Shown here: piece after piece, positions 23,759-32,597 of the stretch | Numbering within the stretch: the first letter of the stretch is position 1 | How the letters are laid out: each line of letters starts with the position of its first letter | NCBI GenBank assembly: GCA_902760965.1 | Contig: CACWIN010000023.1 | Span: forward strand, 1 to 48,789 | Origin: an uncultured Bacteroidales bacterium | GTDB lineage: Bacteria > Bacteroidota > Bacteroidia > Bacteroidales > Bacteroidaceae | Length of the DNA: 48,789 nt | Direction of reading: 5' to 3' | Translations under genes and position numbers: made by a program | The notes under the pieces: generated by a model | What the model was told of the DNA's origin: nothing | Database searches by the model: none | What the model saw: the letters and a program-made list of their open reading frames with translations, nothing else

Positions 23759-25441
23759 ATGAAAAAGAAGAACATTGCTAATCATTCCAATTATGGAAAA
23801 GTGAACGTTATTTTGAGTGCTGCTTTGTCAGCAATACTATCAATCGGTCTGGTATCATGCACAAAAGATGACGATGACAGTATAAACAATCTTGTTACCG
23901 ATGAGAATGTAGTGGTCGATGACGCCAGCGCCCTGTCGCTCGTAAACGGTGTATACAGCCATTGGCAGCCCCTTTCATCATCATTCTCATTCATAATTGA
24001 GCTCAACTCAAACAAACTTATCTCATTTGAGGGTGCCGAGGAAAAGGAGGGTCCGCTTAACAGCCGTTTTGAGCAGCAGCCCAACACATGGTATCAGGTT
24101 AAGGTATTTAACCATCTGTTCCTTGGCGTAGTACAGGCCAACGAGGCTATTACAGCCATTAACAAAGCCTATAACGAGGGAAAGGTTTCCCAGGAGGGAT
24201 ACAACGCAGCTGTAGGAAAGGCCAAGTTCCTGCGTGCGCTGGCATACCTCAAGCTAGCTCAGCTGTGGGGTGAGGTACCGGTAGTTACCGAGACCGGTGG
24301 CAGCACTACCGAGCGTCAGGACCTGAACACCGTATTCACTCAGGTAGTAAATGATTTCCTTGCAGCCGAATCCCTGCTTAAGGATTACAACGGCGATCCA
24401 CGTGTCCCTTCAAAGCAGGCCGCCCAGGGACTGTTGGCACGTACCTATCTGGTTTGGGGTGACAATCCTCTTACTGCCGAACAGGTTGAGGCTATTGCCA
24501 ACACCCAGACCGACCCTGAGTTCACCTTCAACACAAGCCGTCTGGAAAAAGCAGTTGAATATGCTGACCGTGTAATCAATAGCGGCAAACTGGCCCTTGA
24601 CCCGGAATTCAAACTCTGGGGACGTGAATATGAGAGCAACAAACGCGGCACCAACGAGCATCTGTTTACCATAGCTCATGACGGCGACAAGATTGATGCA
24701 CAGGGCAACCACCAGACCCACTGCTCATGGACATTCCCCTTCCAGAACGGCGAGAACGGCAAGCAGTACAAGCAGAATCACACCGAGGTTGCCGATGATG
24801 ACCTTTATGATGACTGGTTTGCAGAGCAGCCTAATGACAAGCGTCTGGCAGCAACCTATTTCACAGAGATTGTAAACCCCGAGGATAACCAGGTATATCA
24901 CTACTATTCACCTGTTTATACTCCTATCAATGGAAAGGGCGTTGACCAGAGCTATGATGATGCCGAGAACCTGGAAATCAAGAAGAACTCAGTTGACCGT
25001 ATTGAGATCCGTTACGCCGAGGTCCTGCTTATCAAAGCTGAGGCTCTGGTACAGTTGGGACGCAGCGCAGATGCTGTTGAGCCATTCAACCAGCTCCGTA
25101 CTCGTGCAGGTATTGAGGGTGTAAGCGCCGACGAACTTACCCTTGATGTAATAAAACGCGAATGGGACTATGAGTTTACATACGAGCAGTTCTCAGTGCT
25201 CAACTCATACCGTTGGAAGAACCTGATATCATCTGTACAGGAGGTCTCTCATTATAAGCACTTTGCCGATGACTGGAAGGATAAGCAGACCTATACCAGC
25301 GATCAGGAGGCATACTTTACAAAGGTTCACAACCACCTTAAGGCAAAGTACAACAACGTTCGCGGCAAGCACTATCGCCAGCCCATCCCGACCGGTCTTA
25401 GCGGCGAGGACCTTGGCATTGCTCAGAACCCGGGATATTAA
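23759..25441 (+). CDS. SusD/RagB-family outer-membrane lipoprotein
   Basis: A 560-residue surface lipoprotein that forms the lid of the SusC channel. The lipobox is LVSC (signal ILSAALSAILSIGLVSC, preceded by an unusually long N-terminus). TPR-like helical repeats include VGKAKFLRALAYLKLAQLWG and RIEIRYAEVLLIKAEALVQL, the classic SusD signature of the second half. The end RQPIPTGLSGEDLGIAQNPG matches the family C-terminus. It lies directly between susC and a Met/His-motif lipoprotein gene. Confidence 0.95.
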   Translation: MKKKNIANHSNYGKVNVILSAALSAILSIGLVSCTKDDDDSINNLVTDENVVVDDASALSLVNGVYSHWQPLSSSFSFIIELNSNKLISFEGAEEKEGPLNSRFEQQPNTWYQVKVFNHLFLGVVQANEAITAINKAYNEGKVSQEGYNAAVGKAKFLRALAYLKLAQLWGEVPVVTETGGSTTERQDLNTVFTQVVNDFLAAESLLKDYNGDPRVPSKQAAQGLLARTYLVWGDNPLTAEQVEAIANTQTDPEFTFNTSRLEKAVEYADRVINSGKLALDPEFKLWGREYESNKRGTNEHLFTIAHDGDKIDAQGNHQTHCSWTFPFQNGENGKQYKQNHTEVADDDLYDDWFAEQPNDKRLAATYFTEIVNPEDNQVYHYYSPVYTPINGKGVDQSYDDAENLEIKKNSVDRIEIRYAEVLLIKAEALVQLGRSADAVEPFNQLRTRAGIEGVSADELTLDVIKREWDYEFTYEQFSVLNSYRWKNLISSVQEVSHYKHFADDWKDKQTYTSDQEAYFTKVHNHLKAKYNNVRGKHYRQPIPTGLSGEDLGIAQNPGY

Positions 25442-25450
25442 TTTACGATT

Positions 25451-26407
25451 ATGAAGAAAGTATTAAGCTATATATTGTTGGGAGCTTCACTGATAGTGTC
25501 AGTGAGCTCCTGCAACTCAAATGATGATTTGGGTACTCAGGAGATAGTGATTCCAGGTGTAACCATTGACGGTGATATAGACTGCTGCTCGGCAGAGGAG
25601 GCACTGCAGGTGTATAATTTCCTGCAGACTGTAAAGATCATCCCTGAACTCTCAACAGTGGTTGACGGCAAATACAATGTGTTTGCATATTCCAAGACCG
25701 GAAAGTTCCATGTAGGTTATAATGACATATACTTTGTGGCAACCAAAAAGAAGAATGGAAACTACATCAAGAACTATGAGATTTCGGGCTTCACGCCTCA
25801 CATGCTGATGGTCAAGATGAACATGAAACACAGCACTCCGGTTGGTGCGGGTGCCGAGAGTTTTGACAACAACTATCTGGCTGTAAAACGCGGATGGATA
25901 TCATTCGTGATGAGCAGTAGCGAGAACGGTTCATGGACCTTAGCTTACAACTATTCCGTATTGGGCTCAAAAGGTACAACTGATGAGAAAGACATTACCG
26001 TTGACGCTCTGCCTGATGGTCAGCAGTGGCTCAAGTCATTCAAGGTAGGTAATGATACATACTATCTGACATTGGTCAATCCTACAGACTATAAGACCGG
26101 CAAGAACAGCATACAGGCATATGTTTCCAAGAAGAGTACACCGGCTACCACACCGTATGCCCTTGCATCTGAACAGTTTGTTATTGAGATAGATCCGCGT
26201 ATGCCCGATATGGGTAACCATACATCACCTGGCAACCAGTCGCTCCTGCTTCAGGATGACGGCAGTTATCTGGGCAATGTAAACCTGACCATGACCGGCC
26301 GATGGCGCATACACCTTACCGTCAAGGATATAAATGGCAACGTTGTTGCCGGCGGTGATGATCTGAGCGACGGATACAGCTCGCTCTACTGGGATGTGAC
26401 AATTTGA
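25451..26407 (+). CDS. Lipoprotein with two FixH/YtkA-like domains carrying Met/His motifs
   Basis: A 318-residue lipoprotein (signal ILLGASLIVSVSSC, Cys at the lipobox). Two related beta-sandwich-like segments can be seen. The first contains HMLMVKMNMKHSTP (His117 to about residue 130). The second contains DPRMPDMGNHTSP (248-260) followed by DDGSYLGNVNLTMTGRWRIH, which strongly resembles the FixH/YtkA pattern. Clustered Met and His in both are typical of periplasmic or surface Cu(I) sites. It is 9 nt after susD and 29 nt before an OprC-like copper receptor, which supports a role in copper handling. Metal binding is inference. Confidence 0.75.
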   Translation: MKKVLSYILLGASLIVSVSSCNSNDDLGTQEIVIPGVTIDGDIDCCSAEEALQVYNFLQTVKIIPELSTVVDGKYNVFAYSKTGKFHVGYNDIYFVATKKKNGNYIKNYEISGFTPHMLMVKMNMKHSTPVGAGAESFDNNYLAVKRGWISFVMSSSENGSWTLAYNYSVLGSKGTTDEKDITVDALPDGQQWLKSFKVGNDTYYLTLVNPTDYKTGKNSIQAYVSKKSTPATTPYALASEQFVIEIDPRMPDMGNHTSPGNQSLLLQDDGSYLGNVNLTMTGRWRIHLTVKDINGNVVAGGDDLSDGYSSLYWDVTI

Positions 26408-26436
26408 TGTTTAGTATTTAGTTTTGTTTTTTTTAG

Positions 26437-28413
26437 ATGCTGATAACTGCTTTATTGACAACAGTATTGGTGACCGATACGGTGACCCTCGACAAGGTGA
26501 ACAACCTTGACGAGGTTCTCATCGTGTCAAATGAGGGAGGAAAGAGGACACGTTCCGTCAAGGGGCAGGTAGCCAGCATTGATGAACATCTGGGTGAACT
26601 GCGTAGGGTAAACCTCGTCCGACGGGGTTCCTACGCATGGGAACCCGTTGTCAACAATATGCAGACTGAGAGGCTCTCCACTACCATTGACGGAATGAAG
26701 ATATTTTATGCATGTACTGACAAGATGGATCCTGTAACATCGTATGTTGAGAGCGGTAACCTGCAGAGTATCAGCCTGAACTCAGGACTTGACGGAAATC
26801 CTCAGGCAACCGGAAACATTGGCGGCAGTCTGGACCTTAAACTTCGCAAGGTGGGTTTTGACTCAGACCCAAGTCATTTCAATGTCTCGGCCGGACATGA
26901 GTGGAACGGACACCTGCAGGTATATGGTGCCGATGCCGCATTCAGTGGTAGCCGCGCTTACCTTAATACAGGCCTGTTTTGGCGTGATGCCGATAACTAC
27001 CGCACGGGTGGAGGAGAGGTTCTCAACTACTCGCAGTTCAGTAAGGTGAACGCGTTTGCCAATGCGGGACTGCGTCTTTCCGGCAGTGATATTCTTGAAT
27101 CAACACTGATATTTGACCGCGCTACAAATGTGGGTTACCCGGCCCTGAACATGGATGTGTCAAAGGCACAGGGGTTCATATCATCGGTCTCGTATAAACA
27201 CCGGTTCAGAGGTGCCGGATGGGAGACCAAGGTTTACTACAACCATATAATCCATATCATGGATGATACTACTCGTCCCGATGTGGCCATCCATATGGAT
27301 ATGCCCGGCGACAGCCGGACTACCGGTCTGTACAGCCTGTTTACCACATCTTTGGGTGGAGAATCACGGGCACAGCATGATCTGGCAGTGAATTATGACC
27401 TCTATTACAACCGTCTGTTTGCCGATATGACCATGTATCCCGGTGGTGCAGCCCCCATGTATATGGTTACCTGGCCCGATGTGGGTACATTCAATACCGG
27501 TCTGGCAGTAACTGATAACGTGAGTATTGATGACAGGCAGTCCCTGCGTCTGTCCGGTAAACTGGCATGGCAGCAGCAACGGCTTAACAACGAGGAGGGT
27601 TATCATGGCCAGAAAGTGTTCTTTCCGCTCATGACAGACTACTACCACCAGACCACCGGCCGCATAGCCGCGAACTATCAATTTTCATTTTTCAATTCTC
27701 AATTCTCAATTGGAACAGGTTGGGGCAGCCGCGCCCCCACAGTAACCGAGGCCTACGGCTATTACCTTAACAATACCTTTGACCAGTATGACTACATAGG
27801 CAACCCACACCTTAAGAACGAGTCCGCCTTTGAACTGAACGCTAATTCTCAATTTTCAATTCTCAATTTTCAATTTGGATTTGATGCCAACGTGTTCCTG
27901 TTCAAAGACTACATCATAGGCCGCCTGGACGACCGTCTGTCGGCCATGACCGTAGGTGCAGAGGGTGTCAAGGTTTACCGTAACCTGGATCATGCCACCA
28001 TATCTAATCTGTCACTTACGGCAGATTGGCAGCTCACGGAGAGGCTTGCCTGGAGCGGTAAGGTTAGCTACAGCCTGGGACGTGATGATGAGGACAATCC
28101 GCTGCCTTTGATATCACCTGTGTCATGGCGCACGGAACTGGAGTACAGTTACCGTCATCTCCAGACCAGAGTGGAGGTCAAGGGCAATGCTGACCAGACT
28201 GATTATGCCGCCCGTTATGGCGAGACTAAGACTCCCGCCTGGAATATTGTTAATCTCTCTGCAGCCTATCAATTTTCAATTTCCAATTTTCAATTCATAA
28301 TTCGTGCCGGTGTAGAGAACCTGTTTGACAAGAACTATTCATCTTATTCAGATTGGAACAACATTCCCCAAAAGGGACGCAATATATACTTGAATTTGAC
28401 ATTTGAACTGTAA
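26437..28413 (+). CDS. TonB-dependent receptor, OprC/NosA-like copper importer
   Basis: A 658-residue TonB-dependent receptor. It carries CxxxM as CTDKM (Cys93, Met97) and HxM as HIM (His273, Met275). In Pseudomonas OprC the copper ligands, as I recall them, are Cys143, Met147, His323 and Met325, so all four are present here with identical spacing (a constant offset of 50). Surrounding wording such as KMDPVTSYVE and HIMDDTTRP also fits that subfamily. The N-terminal signal is short (MLITALLTTVLVTD). Three in-frame heptanucleotide arrays encode QFSI/NFQF-type strands near 27678-27711, 27844-27876 and 28269-28296. The barrel ends in NIYLNLTFEL. Confidence 0.88.
   Translation: MLITALLTTVLVTDTVTLDKVNNLDEVLIVSNEGGKRTRSVKGQVASIDEHLGELRRVNLVRRGSYAWEPVVNNMQTERLSTTIDGMKIFYACTDKMDPVTSYVESGNLQSISLNSGLDGNPQATGNIGGSLDLKLRKVGFDSDPSHFNVSAGHEWNGHLQVYGADAAFSGSRAYLNTGLFWRDADNYRTGGGEVLNYSQFSKVNAFANAGLRLSGSDILESTLIFDRATNVGYPALNMDVSKAQGFISSVSYKHRFRGAGWETKVYYNHIIHIMDDTTRPDVAIHMDMPGDSRTTGLYSLFTTSLGGESRAQHDLAVNYDLYYNRLFADMTMYPGGAAPMYMVTWPDVGTFNTGLAVTDNVSIDDRQSLRLSGKLAWQQQRLNNEEGYHGQKVFFPLMTDYYHQTTGRIAANYQFSFFNSQFSIGTGWGSRAPTVTEAYGYYLNNTFDQYDYIGNPHLKNESAFELNANSQFSILNFQFGFDANVFLFKDYIIGRLDDRLSAMTVGAEGVKVYRNLDHATISNLSLTADWQLTERLAWSGKVSYSLGRDDEDNPLPLISPVSWRTELEYSYRHLQTRVEVKGNADQTDYAARYGETKTPAWNIVNLSAAYQFSISNFQFIIRAGVENLFDKNYSSYSDWNNIPQKGRNIYLNLTFEL
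27678..27711 (+). repeat. In-frame heptanucleotide array 1
   Basis: About five units of the 7-mer TCAATTT/TCAATTC within the copper-receptor gene, encoding QFSFFNSQFSI in frame. Confidence 0.85.
27844..27876 (+). repeat. In-frame heptanucleotide array 2
   Basis: Units of TCAATTT and TCAATTC in the copper-receptor gene, encoding NSQFSILNFQF in frame. Confidence 0.85.
28269..28296 (+). repeat. In-frame heptanucleotide array 3
   Basis: Four 7-mer units (one CCAATTT) near the 3' end of the copper-receptor gene, encoding QFSISNFQF in frame. Confidence 0.85.
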
Positions 28414-28423
28414 TAACACAGAT

Positions 28424-29623
28424 ATGAAAAGAACATTGATTTGGATAGGTGCACTTGTGATTGGTGCCGTATTGGGACTGCTTGGTATTGAATGGCTGGA
28501 TAGGTCCATGGAGTATGTGGCTCAGGTATATACACGTCTGTTCCAACTGTTGGCTGTGCCCACTATTGTCCTTGCCGTAATAACCACCTTTGCCACATTC
28601 GGATCCAATGGATCCGGAAAGGTTTTCGGACGCACCATAACCTATACACTGCTTACTACTGTTGCAGCCGCAGCAGTAGGAGCAGTACTCTATATTCTGA
28701 TCTCACCGGGAAACCTTCCTGATTCTGTTGTCAGTGACAATTCTCAATTTTCAATTCTCAATTATCAATTATCGTACTCTGATCATGTTGTCAGTATAAT
28801 TCCCAACAACATAGTCAGGCCGTTCCTTGAGGGTAACGTATTGTCACTTTTGCTGCTCTCTTTTGCAGTAGGTATAGGGCTGTCCAAACTTCCTGATTCT
28901 GAGAACAAAGCCGTAGTCGTGAAAGGACTGCTGGGATTGCAGGACCTGCTGTTCCTGCTTATCCGCGGATTGATCTGGACTCTGCCTCTGGGTATTGTTG
29001 CATTTTCGGCTCAACTTTCAGCGCAGATATCGGCTGGTGTTATTGCTGATTCTATAGGTAAGTATGTTCTGGTGGTATTGGGCGGCAATGTGATACAGTT
29101 CTTTGTTATACTGCCCCTGTTCCTTCTGGCTCGCGGCCTTAATCCTATTCATGTGCTGGGACGCATGACTCCCGCCGTGCTGATGGCTCTGTTTACCAAA
29201 AGCAGTGCCGCTACACTGCCCGTTACAATGGAATCGGCCGAGAACCGTTTGGGAGTACGCAAGGAGATTTCACGTTTTGTGCTGCCTATTTGCACTACCA
29301 TCAACATGAACGGTTGCGCTGCATTCATTCTGGTTACATCGCTGTTCGTGATGCAGAACGGCGGGACTCAGCTTACGCTTGGTACTATTCTGTTGTGGAT
29401 ACTGATATCGGTGGTATCGGCCATAGGTAATGCAGGCGTGCCAATGGGATGCTTCTTCCTTACGCTTTCGCTTATGTCAGGGGTGGGCGCTCCAGTGGCT
29501 GTACTAGGCATAATCCTGCCTATCTATACTATAATCGATATGGTTGAGACGGCCGAGAATGTGTGGTCAGATTCCTGCGTCTGCGCTATGACGGACCATG
29601 ACTTAAAGGCGTATGCCGAGTGA
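28424..29623 (+). CDS. Dicarboxylate/amino acid:cation symporter (DAACS family)
   Basis: A 399-residue inner-membrane secondary transporter of the GltP/DctA/SstT group. I use the ATG at 28424, 10 nt after the receptor stop; an earlier TTG overlaps that gene. The serine-rich hairpin motif TKSSAATLPVTMESAENRLG and the substrate/cation motif TTINMNGCA (the family's NMDGT region) are clear. The external loop after the third helix contains a heptanucleotide-derived insert (NSQFSILNYQLS). It closes the putative susC-to-symporter operon and ends overlapping the convergent DUF4421 gene by 21 nt. The substrate is probably an acidic or small neutral amino acid or a C4-dicarboxylate. Confidence 0.9.
   Translation: MKRTLIWIGALVIGAVLGLLGIEWLDRSMEYVAQVYTRLFQLLAVPTIVLAVITTFATFGSNGSGKVFGRTITYTLLTTVAAAAVGAVLYILISPGNLPDSVVSDNSQFSILNYQLSYSDHVVSIIPNNIVRPFLEGNVLSLLLLSFAVGIGLSKLPDSENKAVVVKGLLGLQDLLFLLIRGLIWTLPLGIVAFSAQLSAQISAGVIADSIGKYVLVVLGGNVIQFFVILPLFLLARGLNPIHVLGRMTPAVLMALFTKSSAATLPVTMESAENRLGVRKEISRFVLPICTTINMNGCAAFILVTSLFVMQNGGTQLTLGTILLWILISVVSAIGNAGVPMGCFFLTLSLMSGVGAPVAVLGIILPIYTIIDMVETAENVWSDSCVCAMTDHDLKAYAE
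28744..28771 (+). repeat. In-frame heptanucleotide array 4
   Basis: Four 7-mer units (TCAATTT, TCAATTC, TCAATTA twice) inside the symporter gene, encoding QFSILNYQLS in a predicted external loop. Confidence 0.85.
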
Positions 29624-30817
29624 CGCGATGGTGTACCAGTCCAGGACGTTAACCTTGTTGTTCTCGTGACCGTAATTAAAGTGTGTAAATATGCCGTTAA
29701 CGCTTACAAAGTAACGCTTCCAACAGTATGCTACACCAACACGGAAATCCAGGTTGAAAGCCCAACGGGTGCGGCTGCTCTCTTCTTTGACCTGCCACAT
29801 GTCTATGTCATTGTCCCAGTTTACAGACTCGTTGTTAAAACGCATGGGCTTGTGCGTCTTTCCGTTTTGCCACCTGCGGTTCTCCTTGTCCCATGTTCCG
29901 TAGTCCTCAACGCTCTGTTCCGTCTCATTGCCCAGGAAATCATAATTGCTGTCATACAGAGAGCGGATAATATTGTCCGATATGCTTAAGTTTGCCATAC
30001 CCATGGCGTTTACGGTCCAGCCGCGGGCAGGAACCCAGTTGTAGCCATAACCAAGTCCAACGCTAATCTTGCCAAGGGATATTGAACCCACCGAATCCGT
30101 CATGGCAAGAATGACACCCGCGTTGCGGCTGCTTGTATTGAGCTCCACTTGGGATGCGTATGCTGTGACACCCAACAGGAACGATCCGGCCGATCTGCGT
30201 TGTATTACTACTTGATTGTATGCAGCGCCCTGTGAGTAACGCTTGCCGTTAAATACATAGTAACCGTTTAGGAATAAGGATCTTATGTTGATGGGATTAC
30301 GGAATGTGTAATCATCTTCTTCAACTTGGGTTGAATCACCATAGCTCATTTCCGTCTTAAGGTGGAGTTTATCAATCTGCATGTCCCTGAACCTGAAGTT
30401 TATGCCGAACTTGGCTGCGGTGGCACTCAGAGCAATATTGATTCCCGGTTTTTTTCCTGGTTTAAAGAAATAGGCGGCTCCTATTCCCCGGTAGCCTACC
30501 CAGACACCGATTGATTTGTTTATCTCAGAATCAAAATTCATGGTCATATCCATGTTGCATTTATAACCTTCAAGCAGCCATGTGTTTGTTGAATTGAGAT
30601 CTATCTTGTTCTCATCCATCTTGCCGCGAAGAATGACGCGCCAGGGGCTTTCGGGTACATCAATATAGAGGGGGTCATATTTGGTAAAGGCCTTTGTGTC
30701 AAGTTTGTTCCCAAGCGCCTTGATTATGTTGGGCTTAATGCTGTCAGTCTGTGCCATGCTTCCCGATGCGGAAAGCATACATAGTACTATGGCTGTCAGT
30801 ATCTTAAAACCATTCAT
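29603..30817 (-). CDS. DUF4421 family outer-membrane-type protein
   Basis: A 404-residue exported protein (signal ILTAIVLCMLSASGSMAQ). Strand-rich throughout, with the DUF4421 hallmarks GYYVFNGKRYSQGAAYNQ, VIQRRSAGSFLLG and GKISVGLGYGYNWVP, and a terminal strand ending in ASLGIRL. The family is predicted to form an outer-membrane barrel of unknown function in Bacteroidota. The gene is convergent with the symporter (21-nt overlap) and divergent from pepT. Confidence 0.82.
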   Translation of the reverse strand: MNGFKILTAIVLCMLSASGSMAQTDSIKPNIIKALGNKLDTKAFTKYDPLYIDVPESPWRVILRGKMDENKIDLNSTNTWLLEGYKCNMDMTMNFDSEINKSIGVWVGYRGIGAAYFFKPGKKPGINIALSATAAKFGINFRFRDMQIDKLHLKTEMSYGDSTQVEEDDYTFRNPINIRSLFLNGYYVFNGKRYSQGAAYNQVVIQRRSAGSFLLGVTAYASQVELNTSSRNAGVILAMTDSVGSISLGKISVGLGYGYNWVPARGWTVNAMGMANLSISDNIIRSLYDSNYDFLGNETEQSVEDYGTWDKENRRWQNGKTHKPMRFNNESVNWDNDIDMWQVKEESSRTRWAFNLDFRVGVAYCWKRYFVSVNGIFTHFNYGHENNKVNVLDWYTIASLGIRL

Positions 30818-30884
30818 TGTTTTACGGATAATCTGTTCAAGTTGTAAAGTTACAATGAAAAGGTGATAGTTTATGTTTTTTTTA

Positions 30885-30892
30885 TAAGTTTG
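30885..30892 (+). promoter_or_regulatory. -7 box for pepT
   Basis: TAAGTTTG, a full match to TAnnTTTG, close upstream of the pepT start region. The expected RNA start is near 30898, giving a short leader. No -33 box is clear. Confidence 0.5.
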
Positions 30893-30904
30893 TAAGTAAT
30901 ATGA

Positions 30905-32137
30905 ATGACAGATAATATGGATTTGATTAAAAGATTTTTGAGTTATACCGCTGTCGATACGCAGTCCGATGAAAACTCCCAGACCGTCCCCAGCACCTCT
31001 AAACAGTTGAATCTGGCACGCCAGCTTAAGGCTGAGCTGGAGAGCATGGGGCTAGAAGAGGTTTATATGGATGATATGGGATACGTCTATGCATCGCTTC
31101 CCGCCAACACAGACAAGAAGATTCCTACCATAGGTTTTATTTCACACATGGACACCAGTCCCTCCATGAGCGGCAAGGATGTAAAACCGCGCATTGTTGA
31201 GAAATATGACGGTGGGGACATTGTGCTCAACAAAGAGCAGAACATTGTTTTGTCGCCAAGCCTTTTCCCCGAACTGCTTGCACACAAGGGCGAGGACCTG
31301 ATTGTGACCGATGGCACCACGCTTCTTGGGGCCGATGACAAAGCAGGTATTGCCGAGATAATCACTGCCATAGAGTATCTGCAGCAGCATCCTGAGATAA
31401 AGCACGGCAAGGTGCGTGTGGGCTTTAATCCCGATGAAGAGATTGGCATGGGTGCCGCTCATTTTGACGTGGAGCGTTTTGGCTGCGAGTATGGCTATAC
31501 CGTCGATGGCGGTGAGGTAGGAGAGATGGAGTATGAGAACTTCAATGCCGCCAAGGCCGTGTTCAGGATTCAGGGTCTTGAGGTACATCCGGGCTATGCA
31601 AAGGGCAAGATGGTCAATGCATCACTGCTGGCATCGGAACTTATTCAAATGTTTCCTGCCGATGAGACTCCTGGTACTACCCAGGGGTATGAGGGCTTTT
31701 ATCATATAGTTGGACTGTCCGGTGAGGTTGACCATGCATCGGTCACATTTATCATACGTGACCATGACCGCGCCAAATTTGAGGCCCGTAAGGAGTTTGC
31801 CCGGAGTGTGGCTGCAAAGATGAATGCCAAATACGGCCAGGGAACCGTTGTGGCCGAGGTCAGTGACCAGTACTACAATATGAAGGAGCAGATTGACAAG
31901 GTTCCGCACGTGATTGATATAGCCTGTGAGGCAATGAAAATGGCTGGCGTCACTCCTGTCAAGGTACCAATCCGTGGCGGCACGGACGGTGCCCAACTCT
32001 CATTCAAGGGTCTGCCTTGTCCCAACCTGTTTGCCGGTGGCATGAACTTTCACGGGCGCTACGAGTGGGTTCCCATTCAGAGCATGGAAAAAGCAATGAT
32101 GACGATTGTTCACATCATCGGGTTGGTTGCCCGATAG
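30905..32137 (+). CDS. pepT: Peptidase T (tripeptidase)
   Basis: A cytosolic zinc aminotripeptidase of the M20 family, about 410 residues as in other bacteria. The metal-binding blocks are in order: [14 protein letters not shown] (His, with the adjacent Asp), [11 protein letters not shown] (bridging Asp), [10 protein letters not shown] (general base and ligand Glu), [12 protein letters not shown] and [13 protein letters not shown] near the C-terminus. The family normally starts at MDxxxRFL, which points to the ATG at 30917; the upstream in-frame ATG at 30905 would add four residues. The gene ends two nucleotides before the stop of the convergent hslR-like gene. Confidence 0.96.
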   Translation: MTDNMDLIKRFLSYTAVDTQSDENSQTVPSTSKQLNLARQLKAELESMGLEEVYMDDMGYVYASLPANTDKKIPTIGFISHMDTSPSMSGKDVKPRIVEKYDGGDIVLNKEQNIVLSPSLFPELLAHKGEDLIVTDGTTLLGADDKAGIAEIITAIEYLQQHPEIKHGKVRVGFNPDEEIGMGAAHFDVERFGCEYGYTVDGGEVGEMEYENFNAAKAVFRIQGLEVHPGYAKGKMVNASLLASELIQMFPADETPGTTQGYEGFYHIVGLSGEVDHASVTFIIRDHDRAKFEARKEFARSVAAKMNAKYGQGTVVAEVSDQYYNMKEQIDKVPHVIDIACEAMKMAGVTPVKVPIRGGTDGAQLSFKGLPCPNLFAGGMNFHGRYEWVPIQSMEKAMMTIVHIIGLVAR

Positions 32138-32139
32138 AG

Positions 32140-32553
32140 TCACTCGTCAAAATCAAATTCTTCGTCAGGGAGTTCAAAGGGAGCGTCGGACAGGAAGTCC
32201 TCCATGTCGCGGCGGTCCTTTTTTGTTGGGCGGCCCAGGCCGGCGGCGCGCTTTACGAATCCGCCAATGCGGTTCATTTCAAGTATTTCATACTGCTCCT
32301 TGGGGGTGATGTTCTCCATCATCTCAGGGACCAGTTTGGCTCCAACGCGGTTCTCAATGGCCTGAAGCACTTTGAAGCTATAGGTTACGGGGGCTTTGCG
32401 GACCGATACGGTATCGCCCTCCTTTACGGTCTTGGAGGGCTTGCACTGTACGCCGTTTATCTGGATGCGGCCCTTCTTGCAGGCATCGGCAGCAATGGTG
32501 CGTGTCTTAAAGATACGCACTGACCACAACCACTTGTCAATCCGAGCTTCCAT
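32140..32553 (-). CDS. S4-domain RNA-binding protein, Hsp15/HslR-like
   Basis: A 137-residue protein with an S4 RNA-binding domain at the N-terminus (RIDKWLWSVRIFKTRTIAAD, then GRIQINGVQCKPSKTVKEGD). E. coli Hsp15 binds 50S subunits carrying stalled nascent chains. The C-terminal tail is very acidic (PDEEFDFDE). The start at 32553 gives MEARIDKWLW, the normal family start; the reading frame upstream only translates a heptanucleotide array. It lies 44 nt downstream of pth on the same strand. Confidence 0.86.
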   Translation of the reverse strand: MEARIDKWLWSVRIFKTRTIAADACKKGRIQINGVQCKPSKTVKEGDTVSVRKAPVTYSFKVLQAIENRVGAKLVPEMMENITPKEQYEILEMNRIGGFVKRAAGLGRPTKKDRRDMEDFLSDAPFELPDEEFDFDE

Positions 32554-32554
32554 A

Positions 32555-32596
32555 AGCCAACAGCCAATAGCTAATAGCCAATAGCTAATAGCCAAA
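32555..32596 (-). repeat. Heptanucleotide array between pth and the hslR-like gene
   Basis: Six tandem 7-mers alternating AGCCAAT and AGCTAAT on the plus strand, filling the gap between the pth stop and the next ATG. It forms the immediate leader of the hslR-like gene and belongs to a different 7-mer family from the TCAATTT arrays. Confidence 0.88.
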
Positions 32597-32597
32597 G

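Noticed and set aside
32554-32595. Fourteen-residue extension of the hslR-like protein
   Set aside because: It encodes only the heptanucleotide array; the S4 family start MEARIDKWLW is at 32553.
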